NCBI RefSeq assembly: GCF_015230015.1 | Contig: NZ_JAAKZC010000013.1 | Coordinates: forward strand, 1 to 60,402 | From: Campylobacter concisus | GTDB lineage: Bacteria > Campylobacterota > Campylobacteria > Campylobacterales > Campylobacteraceae | Direction of reading: 5' to 3' | Length of the DNA stretch: 60,402 bases | Shown here: positions 32,977-42,006 of the stretch, piece by piece | How the letters are laid out: the number at the start of each line of letters is the position of its first letter | How positions within the stretch are numbered: the stretch's first letter is position 1 | Position numbers and translations under genes: made by a program | The notes under the pieces: model-generated | The model's database searches: none | Seen by the model: only the letters and a program-made list of their open reading frames with translations | What the model was told of the DNA's origin: nothing

Positions 32977-33705
32977 CTACTCAAGCAGCTTAAATTCTTC
33001 GCCAAGATAGTGCGTTCTAACAAGCTTGTTGTTCGCTACTTCGCTCGCACTGCCACTTGCTAGCAGCGAGCCATCTTTGATGACGTAGGCTCTGTCGCAA
33101 ATGGCTAGCGTCTCACGGACGTTGTGGTCAGTTATCAAAACGCCTATGCCTAGCTTTTTAAGGTCTCTAACGATGCTTTGGATATCGCTAACTGCGATAG
33201 GATCGACGCCTGCAAATGGCTCATCGAGCAGTAAAAATTTTGGCTTTATGATGAGGCTTCTAGCGATCTCACAGCGTCTGCGCTCGCCGCCACTTAGGCT
33301 AACGCCCTTTCTTAGGCGGATAGGCTCGATATTTAGCATATTTAGCATCTCATTTACTCTTTTAGAGATATCTTCTTTACTTTGATTTAGTATTTCAGCG
33401 CCAAGGAGTAAATTTTCTTCTACGCTTAGCTCTTTAAATATGCTTGATTCTTGCGGTAAATAGCCAATGCCAAGGTGCGCTCTTTTGTGAAGCGGGACGT
33501 TTGTGATCTTTTCGTCGTTTAAAAAGACATCTCCGCTAGTTGGCGAGATGAGCCCGCAGATCATATAAAAAGTAGTCGTCTTTCCAGCGCCGTTTGGCCC
33601 AAGAAGCCCCACCACTTCGCCACTATTTACCTCTAAAGATATGCCTTTTATGATCTCACTTTTCTTAATCGTCTTTTTTAGATCTTTTACTTCTAGTTTA
33701 TGCAC
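32977..33705 (-). CDS. lptB: LPS export ABC transporter ATPase LptB
   Basis: Cytoplasmic ATPase powering LPS/LOS extraction by LptFG into the Lpt bridge. Walker A GPNGAGKTT, the LptB-type GYLPQESSIFKELSVEENL block, signature LSGGERRR, Walker B LLLDEPFAGVD and switch VLITDHNVRETL are all present. 242 residues, normal. The start is GTG at 33705, within the last codons of tsaE (8-base overlap). The partner genes lptFG are not in the window. Confidence 0.94.
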   Translation of the reverse strand: MHKLEVKDLKKTIKKSEIIKGISLEVNSGEVVGLLGPNGAGKTTTFYMICGLISPTSGDVFLNDEKITNVPLHKRAHLGIGYLPQESSIFKELSVEENLLLGAEILNQSKEDISKRVNEMLNMLNIEPIRLRKGVSLSGGERRRCEIARSLIIKPKFLLLDEPFAGVDPIAVSDIQSIVRDLKKLGIGVLITDHNVRETLAICDRAYVIKDGSLLASGSASEVANNKLVRTHYLGEEFKLLE

Positions 33706-34096
33706 TTATAACCTCGTATTTTCTGCCATTTTTGCTAGGAGAAATTTTTACTAACGTATAGCTCTCGCCGTTTTTCTTTAGAGCTTTTTCTAAATTTTCA
33801 TCGCCCCACTCTACTAGATGAAGGCCCTCTTCAAATAAATTTTCGAAAAGGCCATTTTTTGCCATCCCGTCAAATCCGATCTGGTAAATGTCGTAGTGGT
33901 AGATATCTTTGCCGTAAATTTGCATCAAAGAAAATGTCGGCGACGTCACGCTCTCATCTATGCCGTGCGCTTTGATAATCGCCTTTACAAGCGTCGTTTT
34001 GCCACTTGCTAAATCGCCACTTAGTAGCACCACGCCACTTTTTGGTAGCACCCGCACAAGCTCATTAAGCTCATTTTCTAAAAGCTCAAAAACCAT
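33698..34096 (-). CDS. tsaE: tRNA threonylcarbamoyladenosine synthesis ATPase TsaE
   Basis: Small P-loop ATPase (132 residues) of the TsaBDE complex making t6A37 in tRNAs that read ANN codons. It has LLSGDLASGKTTLVKAI (Walker A), SPTFSLMQIY and HLVEWGDE blocks, all diagnostic. A TTG start at 34099 is possible, but the ATG at 34096 overlaps the stop of the upstream S4 gene by one base (TGATG) and gives the family N-terminus. Confidence 0.93.
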   Translation of the reverse strand: MVFELLENELNELVRVLPKSGVVLLSGDLASGKTTLVKAIIKAHGIDESVTSPTFSLMQIYGKDIYHYDIYQIGFDGMAKNGLFENLFEEGLHLVEWGDENLEKALKKNGESYTLVKISPSKNGRKYEVISA

Positions 34097-34341
34097 CAAA
34101 GCTCTTTTACATATTCGCTTTGAGCGCTTTTTGGTATGCTCTTTGTAGTTGGGATCGCTAGCACCTCATATCTCGCCTCACGAGCTAGAAATTTGATAGT
34201 GATAACGTCGCCGATCTTGACATCTTTAGCCGCTTTTGCCTGCACGCCGTTGATGCTCACAACGCCACTTTTACACATATCTTCGCTAACGGCACGCCTT
34301 TTGGTGATATTTACTACGTTTAAAAATTTATCTACTCTCAT
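34096..34341 (-). CDS. Small S4-domain RNA-binding protein (Hsp15/RqcP-like)
   Basis: 81-residue protein consisting of one S4 RNA-binding domain: MRVDKFLNVVNITKRRAVSEDMC followed by GVVSINGVQAK and KIGDVITIK. Members such as Hsp15 and RqcP bind 50S subunits carrying stalled nascent chains. It is the first gene of the group running through tsaE and lptB to rpoN. No other domain is present, so it is not a pseudouridine synthase. Confidence 0.85.
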   Translation of the reverse strand: MRVDKFLNVVNITKRRAVSEDMCKSGVVSINGVQAKAAKDVKIGDVITIKFLAREARYEVLAIPTTKSIPKSAQSEYVKEL

Positions 34342-34374
34342 GCGGCGGATTTTAACAAAAATAGCCTTAAATTT

Positions 34375-35202
34375 TTAATCCTTTAGATATTTTAAAAGCT
34401 CTTTTAAATTTAGAGGTATGACGCTGCCATGGGTTTCATTTTTAAAAAGTTCAAAGTGAGAATTTACGCCACTTTGCTGTAAAATTTGAGCTAAATCACT
34501 CGCCTTTAAAATGCCAGCTTTATCCGTTTTGCCCTTTCTCTTTTCAAGCTCACCAACGCTAAGAAAGACAAATTTGGCTTTTAATTTCTCTTTAAATTTA
34601 CCCTCACTCACATTTTGCTTTAAAATTTCAGACTCGCCCCACCAAAGAGATGGCGAAGCGATAAAGAAATTTGTAAAAATGCCATCATTTTTAAGCAAGG
34701 CATAGAGCGTAAAAAGGCCGCCAAAAGAGTGTCCATAAAGGCTTTTTTGGCTGTCTTGCACGTTAAATTTTTGATCAATTAACGGCACTAAATTTTTAGT
34801 TAAAAAGTGGTAAAAAGCATCTGCGCCACCACCTTTGCTAAACTCCTCGCCCTCTGCCTTTGGCGTGAGATCTCTTGTGCGTTTTTCTATCTCGTAGCTT
34901 TTGTTTGTGTCATATCCTATGCCTATTATTAGCGGTGCAGTCGTGGCGTCAAATTTGTTTAAGAGCATGTTAAACTGGGCGTTTGCGTCAAGTAAGAAAA
35001 GCACATTTTTAAACTCATCTTGCCCCTTTAGCTTGGCTGTGAAAATTTTATAAATTTCATCATTTGCGCTCATTTTAAAGGTTGAAATTTCAAATTTACT
35101 AGCGGCTTTCTCGCTTAATGGCTCAGGTGTTTGGCTAGGCCCTGCGTGCAAAATTTGCGTCACACCAAGCATAAAAAGCAAAAATTTAAAGGCTCTTACC
35201 AT
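34375..35202 (-). CDS. Periplasmic siderophore esterase-like alpha/beta hydrolase
   Basis: Secreted serine hydrolase (275 residues) of the IroE/Cee-like esterase group that cleaves catecholate siderophores such as enterobactin. A signal peptide opens it (MVRAFKFLLFMLGVTQILHA). The nucleophile elbow is YGHSFGG with Ser at about residue 159, and the catalytic His is probably in THGS near the C-terminus. Its ATG overlaps the end of the TonB receptor gene by seven bases, so receptor and esterase are one operon. C. jejuni uses a periplasmic esterase (Cee) to exploit enterobactin; the same role is inferred here. Confidence 0.8.
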   Translation of the reverse strand: MVRAFKFLLFMLGVTQILHAGPSQTPEPLSEKAASKFEISTFKMSANDEIYKIFTAKLKGQDEFKNVLFLLDANAQFNMLLNKFDATTAPLIIGIGYDTNKSYEIEKRTRDLTPKAEGEEFSKGGGADAFYHFLTKNLVPLIDQKFNVQDSQKSLYGHSFGGLFTLYALLKNDGIFTNFFIASPSLWWGESEILKQNVSEGKFKEKLKAKFVFLSVGELEKRKGKTDKAGILKASDLAQILQQSGVNSHFELFKNETHGSVIPLNLKELLKYLKD

Positions 35203-37301
35203 TTTGCAGCGACCTTAAACCAAAATCTCCTGCCCTCTTGCGGATACCAGTAGTAGTTGCCGTCGTCTGCTAGCGCCTCATCGTATCTTACTTTATCAAA
35301 GATATTGTAGGCATTTAGGCTAAGCGTTAGGTGCTTGTTTGCATCCCAACTGACGCCTGTATCGAAGGTGAGTAGGTCTTTTGTGTTCTCTCTTACTCTG
35401 TTGCCAGCGCCAAAATTTACGCTTGTTAGCTTGCTCTCGTAGTTTGCGCCAAAAAAAGTCTTGACGCTTTTTACAGGCTTATATGTAAGCGTGGCGTGAA
35501 GTGTGTGCTCTGGCGTTGCTGTTAGGCTTTTGCCATCAAGTCTAGCTAGGTCTGTCTCGCTAAATTTCATAGGACCTCTTGGCGTGTTTATCGTTGGGTT
35601 GCCAGTTTTTATCTTTGACTTATTATAGGTATAGTTTGAGCTTAAATTTAGATTTGAAAGGATGTTATAGTCACCACTTAGCTCCACACCCCAAACGGTC
35701 GCGCCCTCGATGTTAAAGTAAGTTCCCCAGCCAGGACAACCCACACTTGGGATTTTTGCGCTTGGTGGGCAAGGACCAAAGGCTGGAATTTTATTTACAT
35801 TACTGCCGTCGGTGTCTAGGATCTTATCTTTAAATTCATTTCTAAAAAGCGTCACCGAGCCTCTAAAATCAGCTTGATTGTCATAATATGCTCCAACTTC
35901 ATAAGTCGTGCTCTTTTCTGGCTTTAGGTCTTTGTTACCAAAATCAACTATCCTCCAGCCACCTTGGATAGTGCCTACTTCTGGAGAAATTTGATTGACA
36001 TTAGGTGTTTTATAGCCGGTTGCCACGCCGCCTTTTAGGCTTAGCGTATCTGTGGCGTTATAGACTAAGTAGGCTCTTGGCGAGAGGTGGTTGCCAAAAA
36101 ATTCGTTGTGAGTGAGCCTTGAGCCAAGCGTTAAAAAGAGCTTTTCGTCTAAAATTTGCCACTCATCTTCGATAAATCCCGCATGCTCACTCATCGAGTA
36201 GGTCTTTGGGTCTTTTAAGCCGTTTTTTGAAGCGTTTGAGACGATGAAGGTCGTGCCTACATTTTGCTTGCTAAAGTCATAGCCAAAAGTTAGTGCGTGA
36301 GCGCCAAGAAAGGTTGTAAATTTTGAGTTAAAGTTGTGATTTTTAACTTTTGCAGGTATGAGGCTGTCAAAAAGGCTCGTTCTTTGCGTCTCATCATAGA
36401 TGTAGCTGATATCGGCATTTAGGTTATCAAATTCGCCAAGGTAGCCCACTCCGTAACTCTTTTTTTCGTAGTCGTAAGCGTTTAAAAGCTTATTTGTCTT
36501 TATAGTGGCTGTTTTGCCGACTGTTCGCGAGTAGTCGTGTTTTTCACTTGAGCCAAGGATGAAAAATTTATTGTGCTCATCTGGAGTGATCCAAAGTTTC
36601 GCACTTAAATTTCTCTTATCGCTCTTTTGGTAGCCGCCTTTGTAATTATCCTCATCTCTTAGCTTTTTATAGCCCCAAAGCTGAAGAGCAAGAAGATCTT
36701 TATAAAGTGGTAAATTTAGATAAAAATCGCCCTGTCTGCCGTCTCCTATGCCCTTATGCGTGTTTATCGTGGTTGAGATGCCGACATTGCCTCTAAATTT
36801 TGAAAAGTCTTTTTTGGTGATGATGTTGATGACGCCGCCGACTGCATCGCTACCATAAAGCGAGCTCATCGGCCCACGGATAACTTCTATACGCTCGATC
36901 GCCTCGGCTGGCGGGATGAAATTTGAGTTCATATCCCCTGCTCCGCCCTTTGGATTTGCGCTACTTGAATTTACCCTTTTGCCATCAATTAAAACTAGCG
37001 TTTGAGATTTTTCCATGCCACGTATCGAGATACCGCTAGCTGCTCCGTCCTCGCCGCCAACGACATTTACGCCTGGCACCTTTTGAGCAATAGAGTGAAG
37101 TGAGGTAAAGCTATCTTTTGTAAGCTCATCGCCACTTATCACGCTGATACTTGCAGGGGCTTCTTTTATCTGTTGCGAAAAGCCACTCGCACTTACTACG
37201 ACGCCATCTAGCTTGGTTTCGTTATTATCTTTCTCTACTGCATAGAGAGAATTTACCACACAAGCACTAAGGCAAATGGCGATAAATTTTGATCTTTTCA
37301 T
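35196..37301 (-). CDS. TonB-dependent outer-membrane siderophore receptor (CfrA/FepA/CirA-like)
   Basis: Outer-membrane ferric-siderophore gate of 701 residues. A signal peptide ends near ...NSLYA. The plug domain runs from about residue 30 to 150 with a TonB box-like start (DGVVVSAS) and the conserved blocks VPGVNVVGG, GISIRGM, LVLIDGKRVN and IERIEVIRGPMSSLYGSDAVGGVINIITKK (quoted in part). The 22-strand barrel follows and ends in an aromatic (VAAKW), as outer-membrane barrels do. PKGGAGDMNSNFIPP resembles the CirA/IrgA/CfrA group for catecholates. It precedes an esterase gene, which supports enterobactin-type uptake. AAAAGGACAACC precedes the ATG. A candidate Fur site lies upstream. Confidence 0.9.
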   Translation of the reverse strand: MKRSKFIAICLSACVVNSLYAVEKDNNETKLDGVVVSASGFSQQIKEAPASISVISGDELTKDSFTSLHSIAQKVPGVNVVGGEDGAASGISIRGMEKSQTLVLIDGKRVNSSSANPKGGAGDMNSNFIPPAEAIERIEVIRGPMSSLYGSDAVGGVINIITKKDFSKFRGNVGISTTINTHKGIGDGRQGDFYLNLPLYKDLLALQLWGYKKLRDEDNYKGGYQKSDKRNLSAKLWITPDEHNKFFILGSSEKHDYSRTVGKTATIKTNKLLNAYDYEKKSYGVGYLGEFDNLNADISYIYDETQRTSLFDSLIPAKVKNHNFNSKFTTFLGAHALTFGYDFSKQNVGTTFIVSNASKNGLKDPKTYSMSEHAGFIEDEWQILDEKLFLTLGSRLTHNEFFGNHLSPRAYLVYNATDTLSLKGGVATGYKTPNVNQISPEVGTIQGGWRIVDFGNKDLKPEKSTTYEVGAYYDNQADFRGSVTLFRNEFKDKILDTDGSNVNKIPAFGPCPPSAKIPSVGCPGWGTYFNIEGATVWGVELSGDYNILSNLNLSSNYTYNKSKIKTGNPTINTPRGPMKFSETDLARLDGKSLTATPEHTLHATLTYKPVKSVKTFFGANYESKLTSVNFGAGNRVRENTKDLLTFDTGVSWDANKHLTLSLNAYNIFDKVRYDEALADDGNYYWYPQEGRRFWFKVAAKW

Positions 37302-37357
37302 GGTTGTCCTTTTGTTAAATTTAAAAAACGTCCTAAATTTAACAGAGTATAAATAAA

Positions 37358-37374
37358 ACTAATATTAATTATCA
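37358..37374 (-). promoter_or_regulatory. Candidate Fur box upstream of the siderophore receptor
   Basis: On the minus strand the bases TGATAATTAATATTAGT lie about 60 bases upstream of the receptor ATG and resemble the Fur consensus built from GATAAT repeats (good match in the left half, partial in the right). Iron regulation is expected for such an operon; the exact site is uncertain in this AT-rich stretch. Confidence 0.4.
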
Positions 37375-37489
37375 AGATTTATAATAATATTTTTCTAAGC
37401 GCTCTACAAAGTGAAATTTGACCTTTAAATTTTAAAAAATACTTACATTATAAATTAGCTTAGTTTATTAAAAATTAATCAATTTAGGC

Positions 37490-37495
37490 TAAAAT
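37490..37495 (+). promoter_or_regulatory. -10 box of argG
   Basis: TAAAAT in GGCTAAAATACG, 26 bases before the argG ATG and preceded by periodic T/A runs, the usual Campylobacter promoter look. Confidence 0.5.
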
Positions 37496-37521
37496 ACGAC
37501 CATTTCAACAAAAGGACAGCT

Positions 37522-38745
37522 ATGAAAAAAGATGTAAAAAAAGTTGTTTTAGCATACTCAGGCGGACTTGACACAAGTATTATTTTAAAGTGGCTCCAAG
37601 ACGAATATAAATGCGAAGTAGTCACATTTACAGCTGACATAGGTCAAGGCGAAGAGCTAGAGCCTGCACGCAAAAAAGCATTAGCACTTGGCGTAAAACC
37701 TGAAAATATTTTTATAGAAGATTTAAGAGAAGAATTTGTGCGTGATTATGTATTTCCAATGTTTAGAGCAAATGCCATCTATGAGGGCGAATATCTGCTT
37801 GGCACATCGATCGCGCGCCCGCTAATAGCAAAACGCCAAAGCGAGATCGCAAGACTTGTTGGTGCTGATGGTGTGAGCCACGGAGCAACAGGTAAAGGCA
37901 ACGACCAAGTTCGCTTTGAGCTTGGCTACTACGCACTTGGCGATAATCTAACTATCATCGCTCCATGGCGCGAGTGGGATCTAAACAGCCGCGAAAAGCT
38001 CTTAGCATACGCTGAGAAAAACGGCATAGATATAACCAAAAAACCAGGCAAAAGCCCATACTCAATGGACGCAAATTTACTTCACATAAGCTACGAAGGT
38101 CTAGTGCTTGAAGACCCAAGCCATGCACCAGAAGATGATATGTGGAGATGGACAGTAAGCCCAAAAGATGCTCCAGATAAGAGTGAGATCATCGAGATCG
38201 GCTATGAAAAAGGCGATCCAGTTAGTATAAACGGCAAAAAAATGAGCCCAGCTGAAATTTTAACCGAGCTAAACCGCCTTGGCGCAAAACACGGCATCGG
38301 CAGACTTGACATCGTAGAAAACCGCTCAGTTGGTATGAAGAGCCGCGGCTGCTACGAAACTCCAGGTGGCACTATAATGCTAAAAGCGCATCGTGCGATA
38401 GAGAGCATCACGCTAGATCGCGGCGCAGCTCACTTAAAAGATGAGATCATGCCAAGATACGCAGAACTAATTTACAACGGATACTGGTGGTCACCTGAGC
38501 GAAATATGCTCCAAGCTCTCATCGACAAGAGCCAAGAGCACGTAAATGGCTCTGTAAAAGTTGAGCTTTATAAAGGCAATGTGACTATCCTTGGTAGAAA
38601 CAGCAAAGATGATAATCTCTTTAGCGAGGCGTACTGCACATTTGAAGAAGACAGCGTTTATGATCAAAAAGATGCAGCTGGATTTATCAAACTAAATGCG
38701 CTTCGCTTCATCATCGCACGCAAAAATGGGCGAAAATTTGACTAA
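37522..38745 (+). CDS. argG: Argininosuccinate synthase
   Basis: ATP-dependent condensation of citrulline and aspartate in arginine biosynthesis. The PP-loop [13 protein letters not shown] starts the protein. The family block [14 protein letters not shown] and the citrulline/aspartate-binding blocks ([27 protein letters not shown]) follow. 407 residues, normal length. AAAAGGACAGCT precedes the ATG. It heads a run with rplI, hslV, hslU and era. Confidence 0.96.
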   Translation: MKKDVKKVVLAYSGGLDTSIILKWLQDEYKCEVVTFTADIGQGEELEPARKKALALGVKPENIFIEDLREEFVRDYVFPMFRANAIYEGEYLLGTSIARPLIAKRQSEIARLVGADGVSHGATGKGNDQVRFELGYYALGDNLTIIAPWREWDLNSREKLLAYAEKNGIDITKKPGKSPYSMDANLLHISYEGLVLEDPSHAPEDDMWRWTVSPKDAPDKSEIIEIGYEKGDPVSINGKKMSPAEILTELNRLGAKHGIGRLDIVENRSVGMKSRGCYETPGGTIMLKAHRAIESITLDRGAAHLKDEIMPRYAELIYNGYWWSPERNMLQALIDKSQEHVNGSVKVELYKGNVTILGRNSKDDNLFSEAYCTFEEDSVYDQKDAAGFIKLNALRFIIARKNGRKFD

Positions 38746-38768
38746 AAATAAAATTTAAAAGGACAAAA

Positions 38769-39215
38769 ATGAAAGTATTATTAATAAAAGATGTAAAAGG
38801 ACTTGGAAAAGCTGGCGAGATAAAAGAGGTAAAAGATGGCTATGGCAACAACTTTTTAATCGGCAAAGGCTTTGCAAAAGCAGCCACTCCAGATGTCCTT
38901 CGTCAATACGAAGCAGCTCAAAAGAGAAAGGCTGAAGAGCTAAAATATGAGATCGCAAATTTAGAAAAACTAAAAGAAGAGCTTGCAAAAGTGACAGTCG
39001 TCGTTAAGAAAACTCTTGGTGCAAATGGCTCGCTCTTTGGCTCAGTTTCAAAAGAGGAGATCGCAGCAGAGCTTGAAAAGACACATCATTTGGTAGTTGA
39101 GAAAAAGGCTATCGATCTGGATACACACCTAAAAGCAGTTGGTCTTTATGATGTCTCTATAAAGCTTGGTCACTCGATAAATGCGACCTTAAAGGTTGAT
39201 GTGCAAGGAGAGTAG
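38769..39215 (+). CDS. rplI: 50S ribosomal protein L9
   Basis: L9 has an N-terminal rRNA-binding domain (MKVLLIKDVKGLGKAGEIKEVKDGYGNNFLI, quoted in part: LGKAGEIKEVKDGYG) joined by a long helix (about residues 42-75) to a C-terminal domain with GSLFGSVSKEEIA. 148 residues. A strong AAAAGGA site precedes the ATG. The stop codon abuts the hslV ATG. Confidence 0.96.
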   Translation: MKVLLIKDVKGLGKAGEIKEVKDGYGNNFLIGKGFAKAATPDVLRQYEAAQKRKAEELKYEIANLEKLKEELAKVTVVVKKTLGANGSLFGSVSKEEIAAELEKTHHLVVEKKAIDLDTHLKAVGLYDVSIKLGHSINATLKVDVQGE

Positions 39216-39749
39216 ATGTTTCATGCGACAACCATCTTAGCCTACAAAGGCAAAAATAAAGCGGTCATCGGCGGTGATGGACAGGTTAGCTTTGGCAACA
39301 CCGTCTTAAAGGGCAATGCCGTAAAAATTCGCAAAATTCACAACGGCAAAGTCCTAGCTGGCTTTGCTGGCAGTACTGCTGACGCGTTTAATCTCTTTGA
39401 TATGTTTGAGAAAAATTTAGAGCATACAAAGGGTGACTTGCTAAAGGCGGTGATAGAATTTAGCAAAGAGTGGCGCAAAGACAAGTATCTAAGAAAGCTT
39501 GAAGCGATGATGCTTGTGCTTGATAGGGATAAAATTTTCTTACTTAGTGGCACTGGGGATGTAGTAGAACCTGAAGATGGCAAGATAGCAGCTATCGGAA
39601 GTGGTGGAAACTACGCACTTTCAGCGGCTCGTGCCCTAGATAAATTTGCCGATATCGACGAAGAGGAGCTAGTCAAAGAGAGCCTAAAGATCGCCGGCGA
39701 AATTTGCATCTATACAAATACAAACATCAAAACTTATGTTTTAGAATAA
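39216..39749 (+). CDS. hslV: HslV peptidase subunit of the HslUV (ClpQY) protease
   Basis: N-terminal-threonine peptidase forming a double hexamer capped by HslU. Blocks: [38 protein letters not shown] and [15 protein letters not shown]. The presumed catalytic Thr-Thr is at residues 5-6, after MFHA, rather than directly after Met as in E. coli, so removal of four residues would be needed to expose it. AAGGAGA precedes the ATG. 177 residues. Confidence 0.95.
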   Translation: MFHATTILAYKGKNKAVIGGDGQVSFGNTVLKGNAVKIRKIHNGKVLAGFAGSTADAFNLFDMFEKNLEHTKGDLLKAVIEFSKEWRKDKYLRKLEAMMLVLDRDKIFLLSGTGDVVEPEDGKIAAIGSGGNYALSAARALDKFADIDEEELVKESLKIAGEICIYTNTNIKTYVLE

Positions 39750-39757
39750 GAGAGAAA

Positions 39758-41080
39758 ATGAACTTAACACCAAGAGAAATTGTTAAATTTTTAGATGACT
39801 ATGTGATCGGTCAAAAGGACGCCAAAAAGATCATAGCGATCGCGCTTCGCAACCGCTATCGCCGTATGAAGCTTGAAAAGAGCTTGCAAGATGACATCAT
39901 GCCAAAAAATATCTTGATGATCGGCTCAACTGGCGTTGGTAAAACCGAGATCGCAAGGCGTCTTTCAAAGATGATGGGGCTACCTTTTATAAAGGTTGAG
40001 GCTAGCAAATATACCGAGGTTGGCTTTGTTGGTCGCGACGTTGAAAGTATGGTAAGAGACCTTGCAATGGCATCATATAATCTCGTAAAAAACGAGCAAA
40101 GCGAGAAAAACCAAGACAAGATAAATGCCTACATCGAAGAAAAGATCGTCTCAAAGCTACTTCCGCCACTTCCAAAAGGTGCAAGTGAAGAGAAGCAAGC
40201 AGAGTATGCTAAGAGCTATGACAAGATGCTAAATAGGCTAAGAAACGGCGAGCTTGACGAGCTAAGTATCGAGATCGAGGTGCAGCAAAACCCACTTGAA
40301 TCTGGCTCAAACGTGCCACCTGACATGGCACAGATGCAAGAGAGCTTTATAAAGATAATTGGCATCGGTGGCAAGAACATCAAAAAAGAGATGAAGGTAA
40401 AAGACGCTAAAAAAGCCCTTCAAAGCGAGGCAAATGATAAAATTTTAGACCTTGAGAGCGTAAAAACTGAGGCTTTAAGAAGAGCTGAAAACGAGGGCAT
40501 CATCTTTATAGACGAGATCGATAAGGTCGCTGTTGGCTCAGGTAGCTCAAACAGGCAAGATCCTAGCAAAGAAGGTGTGCAAAGAGACTTGCTACCTATC
40601 GTTGAGGGCTCGAATGTAAATACTAAATTTGGAAATTTAAAGACAGATCACATTTTATTTATCGCAGCTGGCGCCTTTCACATAAGCAAACCAAGTGATC
40701 TCATCCCAGAGCTTCAAGGCCGTTTCCCACTAAGGGTCGAGCTTGATAGTCTTGATGAGGACGCGCTTTATCAAATTTTAACCCAGCCAAAAAATTCGCT
40801 TTTAAAACAATATATCGCACTTCTTTCAACTGAAAATGTCGAGCTAGAATTTGACGATGAAGCGATAAAAGAGATAGCAAGGATCGCTCACGCAGCAAAT
40901 GAAAAGATGGAAGACATCGGTGCTAGACGCCTTCACACGGTGATCGAGCGCGTGATAGAAGATATCAGCTTTGAGGCTAGCGAAAAGAGCGGCGAAAAGA
41001 TAAATGTCACAAAAGAGCTCGTAAAAGAGCGCCTAAAAGACGTGGTTGAGGATCAAGATCTAGCGAGGTATATACTTTGA
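39758..41080 (+). CDS. hslU: HslU ATPase subunit of the HslUV protease
   Basis: AAA+ unfoldase that feeds HslV. It shows [19 protein letters not shown] at the start, Walker [21 protein letters not shown], an inserted I domain (about residues 110-220), Walker [10 protein letters not shown], and the sensor blocks [10 protein letters not shown] and [12 protein letters not shown]. The open frame begins at 39704 inside hslV, but the ATG at 39758 sits eight bases after the hslV stop and matches the family N-terminus. 440 residues. Confidence 0.96.
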   Translation: MNLTPREIVKFLDDYVIGQKDAKKIIAIALRNRYRRMKLEKSLQDDIMPKNILMIGSTGVGKTEIARRLSKMMGLPFIKVEASKYTEVGFVGRDVESMVRDLAMASYNLVKNEQSEKNQDKINAYIEEKIVSKLLPPLPKGASEEKQAEYAKSYDKMLNRLRNGELDELSIEIEVQQNPLESGSNVPPDMAQMQESFIKIIGIGGKNIKKEMKVKDAKKALQSEANDKILDLESVKTEALRRAENEGIIFIDEIDKVAVGSGSSNRQDPSKEGVQRDLLPIVEGSNVNTKFGNLKTDHILFIAAGAFHISKPSDLIPELQGRFPLRVELDSLDEDALYQILTQPKNSLLKQYIALLSTENVELEFDDEAIKEIARIAHAANEKMEDIGARRLHTVIERVIEDISFEASEKSGEKINVTKELVKERLKDVVEDQDLARYIL

Positions 41081-41946
41081 AATCAGGCTTTGTTAGCATC
41101 ATAGGACGCACAAATGCTGGCAAAAGCTCGTTTTTAAATGCATTGTTGAATGAAAAGATCGCCATTGTCTCGCACAAGCAAAACGCAACTCGCAGAAAGA
41201 TAAATGGCATAGTTATGAACGGCAAAGATCAGATCATCTTTACCGACACGCCAGGGCTTCACGAGAGCAACAAGGCGATAAATCAACTACTAATAAACCA
41301 AGCTATAAAATCGATGGGAGACTGCGATCTCATCGTATTTTTAGCGCCTATCCATGATGATACAAGCGACTACGAGAAATTTCTAGCTCTAAATCCTGAA
41401 AAACCACACATCTTAGTGCTAACAAAAGTCGATGAGAGCTCAAATGCTAAAGTACTTGAAAAGATCACTCAGTACCAGAAATTTCAAGATAAATTTGCAG
41501 CACTTCTTACTTTTAGCACCAAGCAGGCTACCTATAAAAAGCCGCTTCTTGATGAAATTTGCAAGCTTTTGCCAGAGCATGAGTACTTTTATGATCCAGA
41601 ATTTCTCACACCAACAAATGAAAAAGAAATTTTTAGAGAATTTATACTTGAAGCGATCTATGAAAATTTAAGCGATGAGATCCCATATCTTAGCGATGCG
41701 ATCATAAAAAGCGTAAAAGAAAAAACAGGTATCACTGAAATTTATGCGAGCATCATCACGGAGCGTGACATCCACAAAAGTATGATCATCGGGAAAAATG
41801 GTGAAACTATTAAAAGAATAGGAATTTTTGCAAGAAAGTTAATACAAAATTTAACAAACACAAAGGTCTTTCTAAAGCTCGATGTAGTCGTTAAAAAAGG
41901 CTGGAGCAAAGAAGAAAAGAGCCTAAATCAGATAATCGGCTATTGA
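41077..41946 (+). CDS. era: GTPase Era
   Basis: Essential GTPase that binds the 3' end of 16S rRNA and aids 30S maturation. GTPase motifs: G1 [10 protein letters not shown]3 DTPGLH, G4 TKVD. A KH RNA-binding domain ends the protein ([17 protein letters not shown]). 289 residues. The start is TTG at 41077, overlapping the hslU stop by four bases. Confidence 0.95.
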   Translation: MKSGFVSIIGRTNAGKSSFLNALLNEKIAIVSHKQNATRRKINGIVMNGKDQIIFTDTPGLHESNKAINQLLINQAIKSMGDCDLIVFLAPIHDDTSDYEKFLALNPEKPHILVLTKVDESSNAKVLEKITQYQKFQDKFAALLTFSTKQATYKKPLLDEICKLLPEHEYFYDPEFLTPTNEKEIFREFILEAIYENLSDEIPYLSDAIIKSVKEKTGITEIYASIITERDIHKSMIIGKNGETIKRIGIFARKLIQNLTNTKVFLKLDVVVKKGWSKEEKSLNQIIGY

Positions 41947-42006
41947 TTTTTTATTTTAAAGATATTAAAATACCCAATATAAGCGTTTAGGAAGGTTTTT
42001 TGATTC

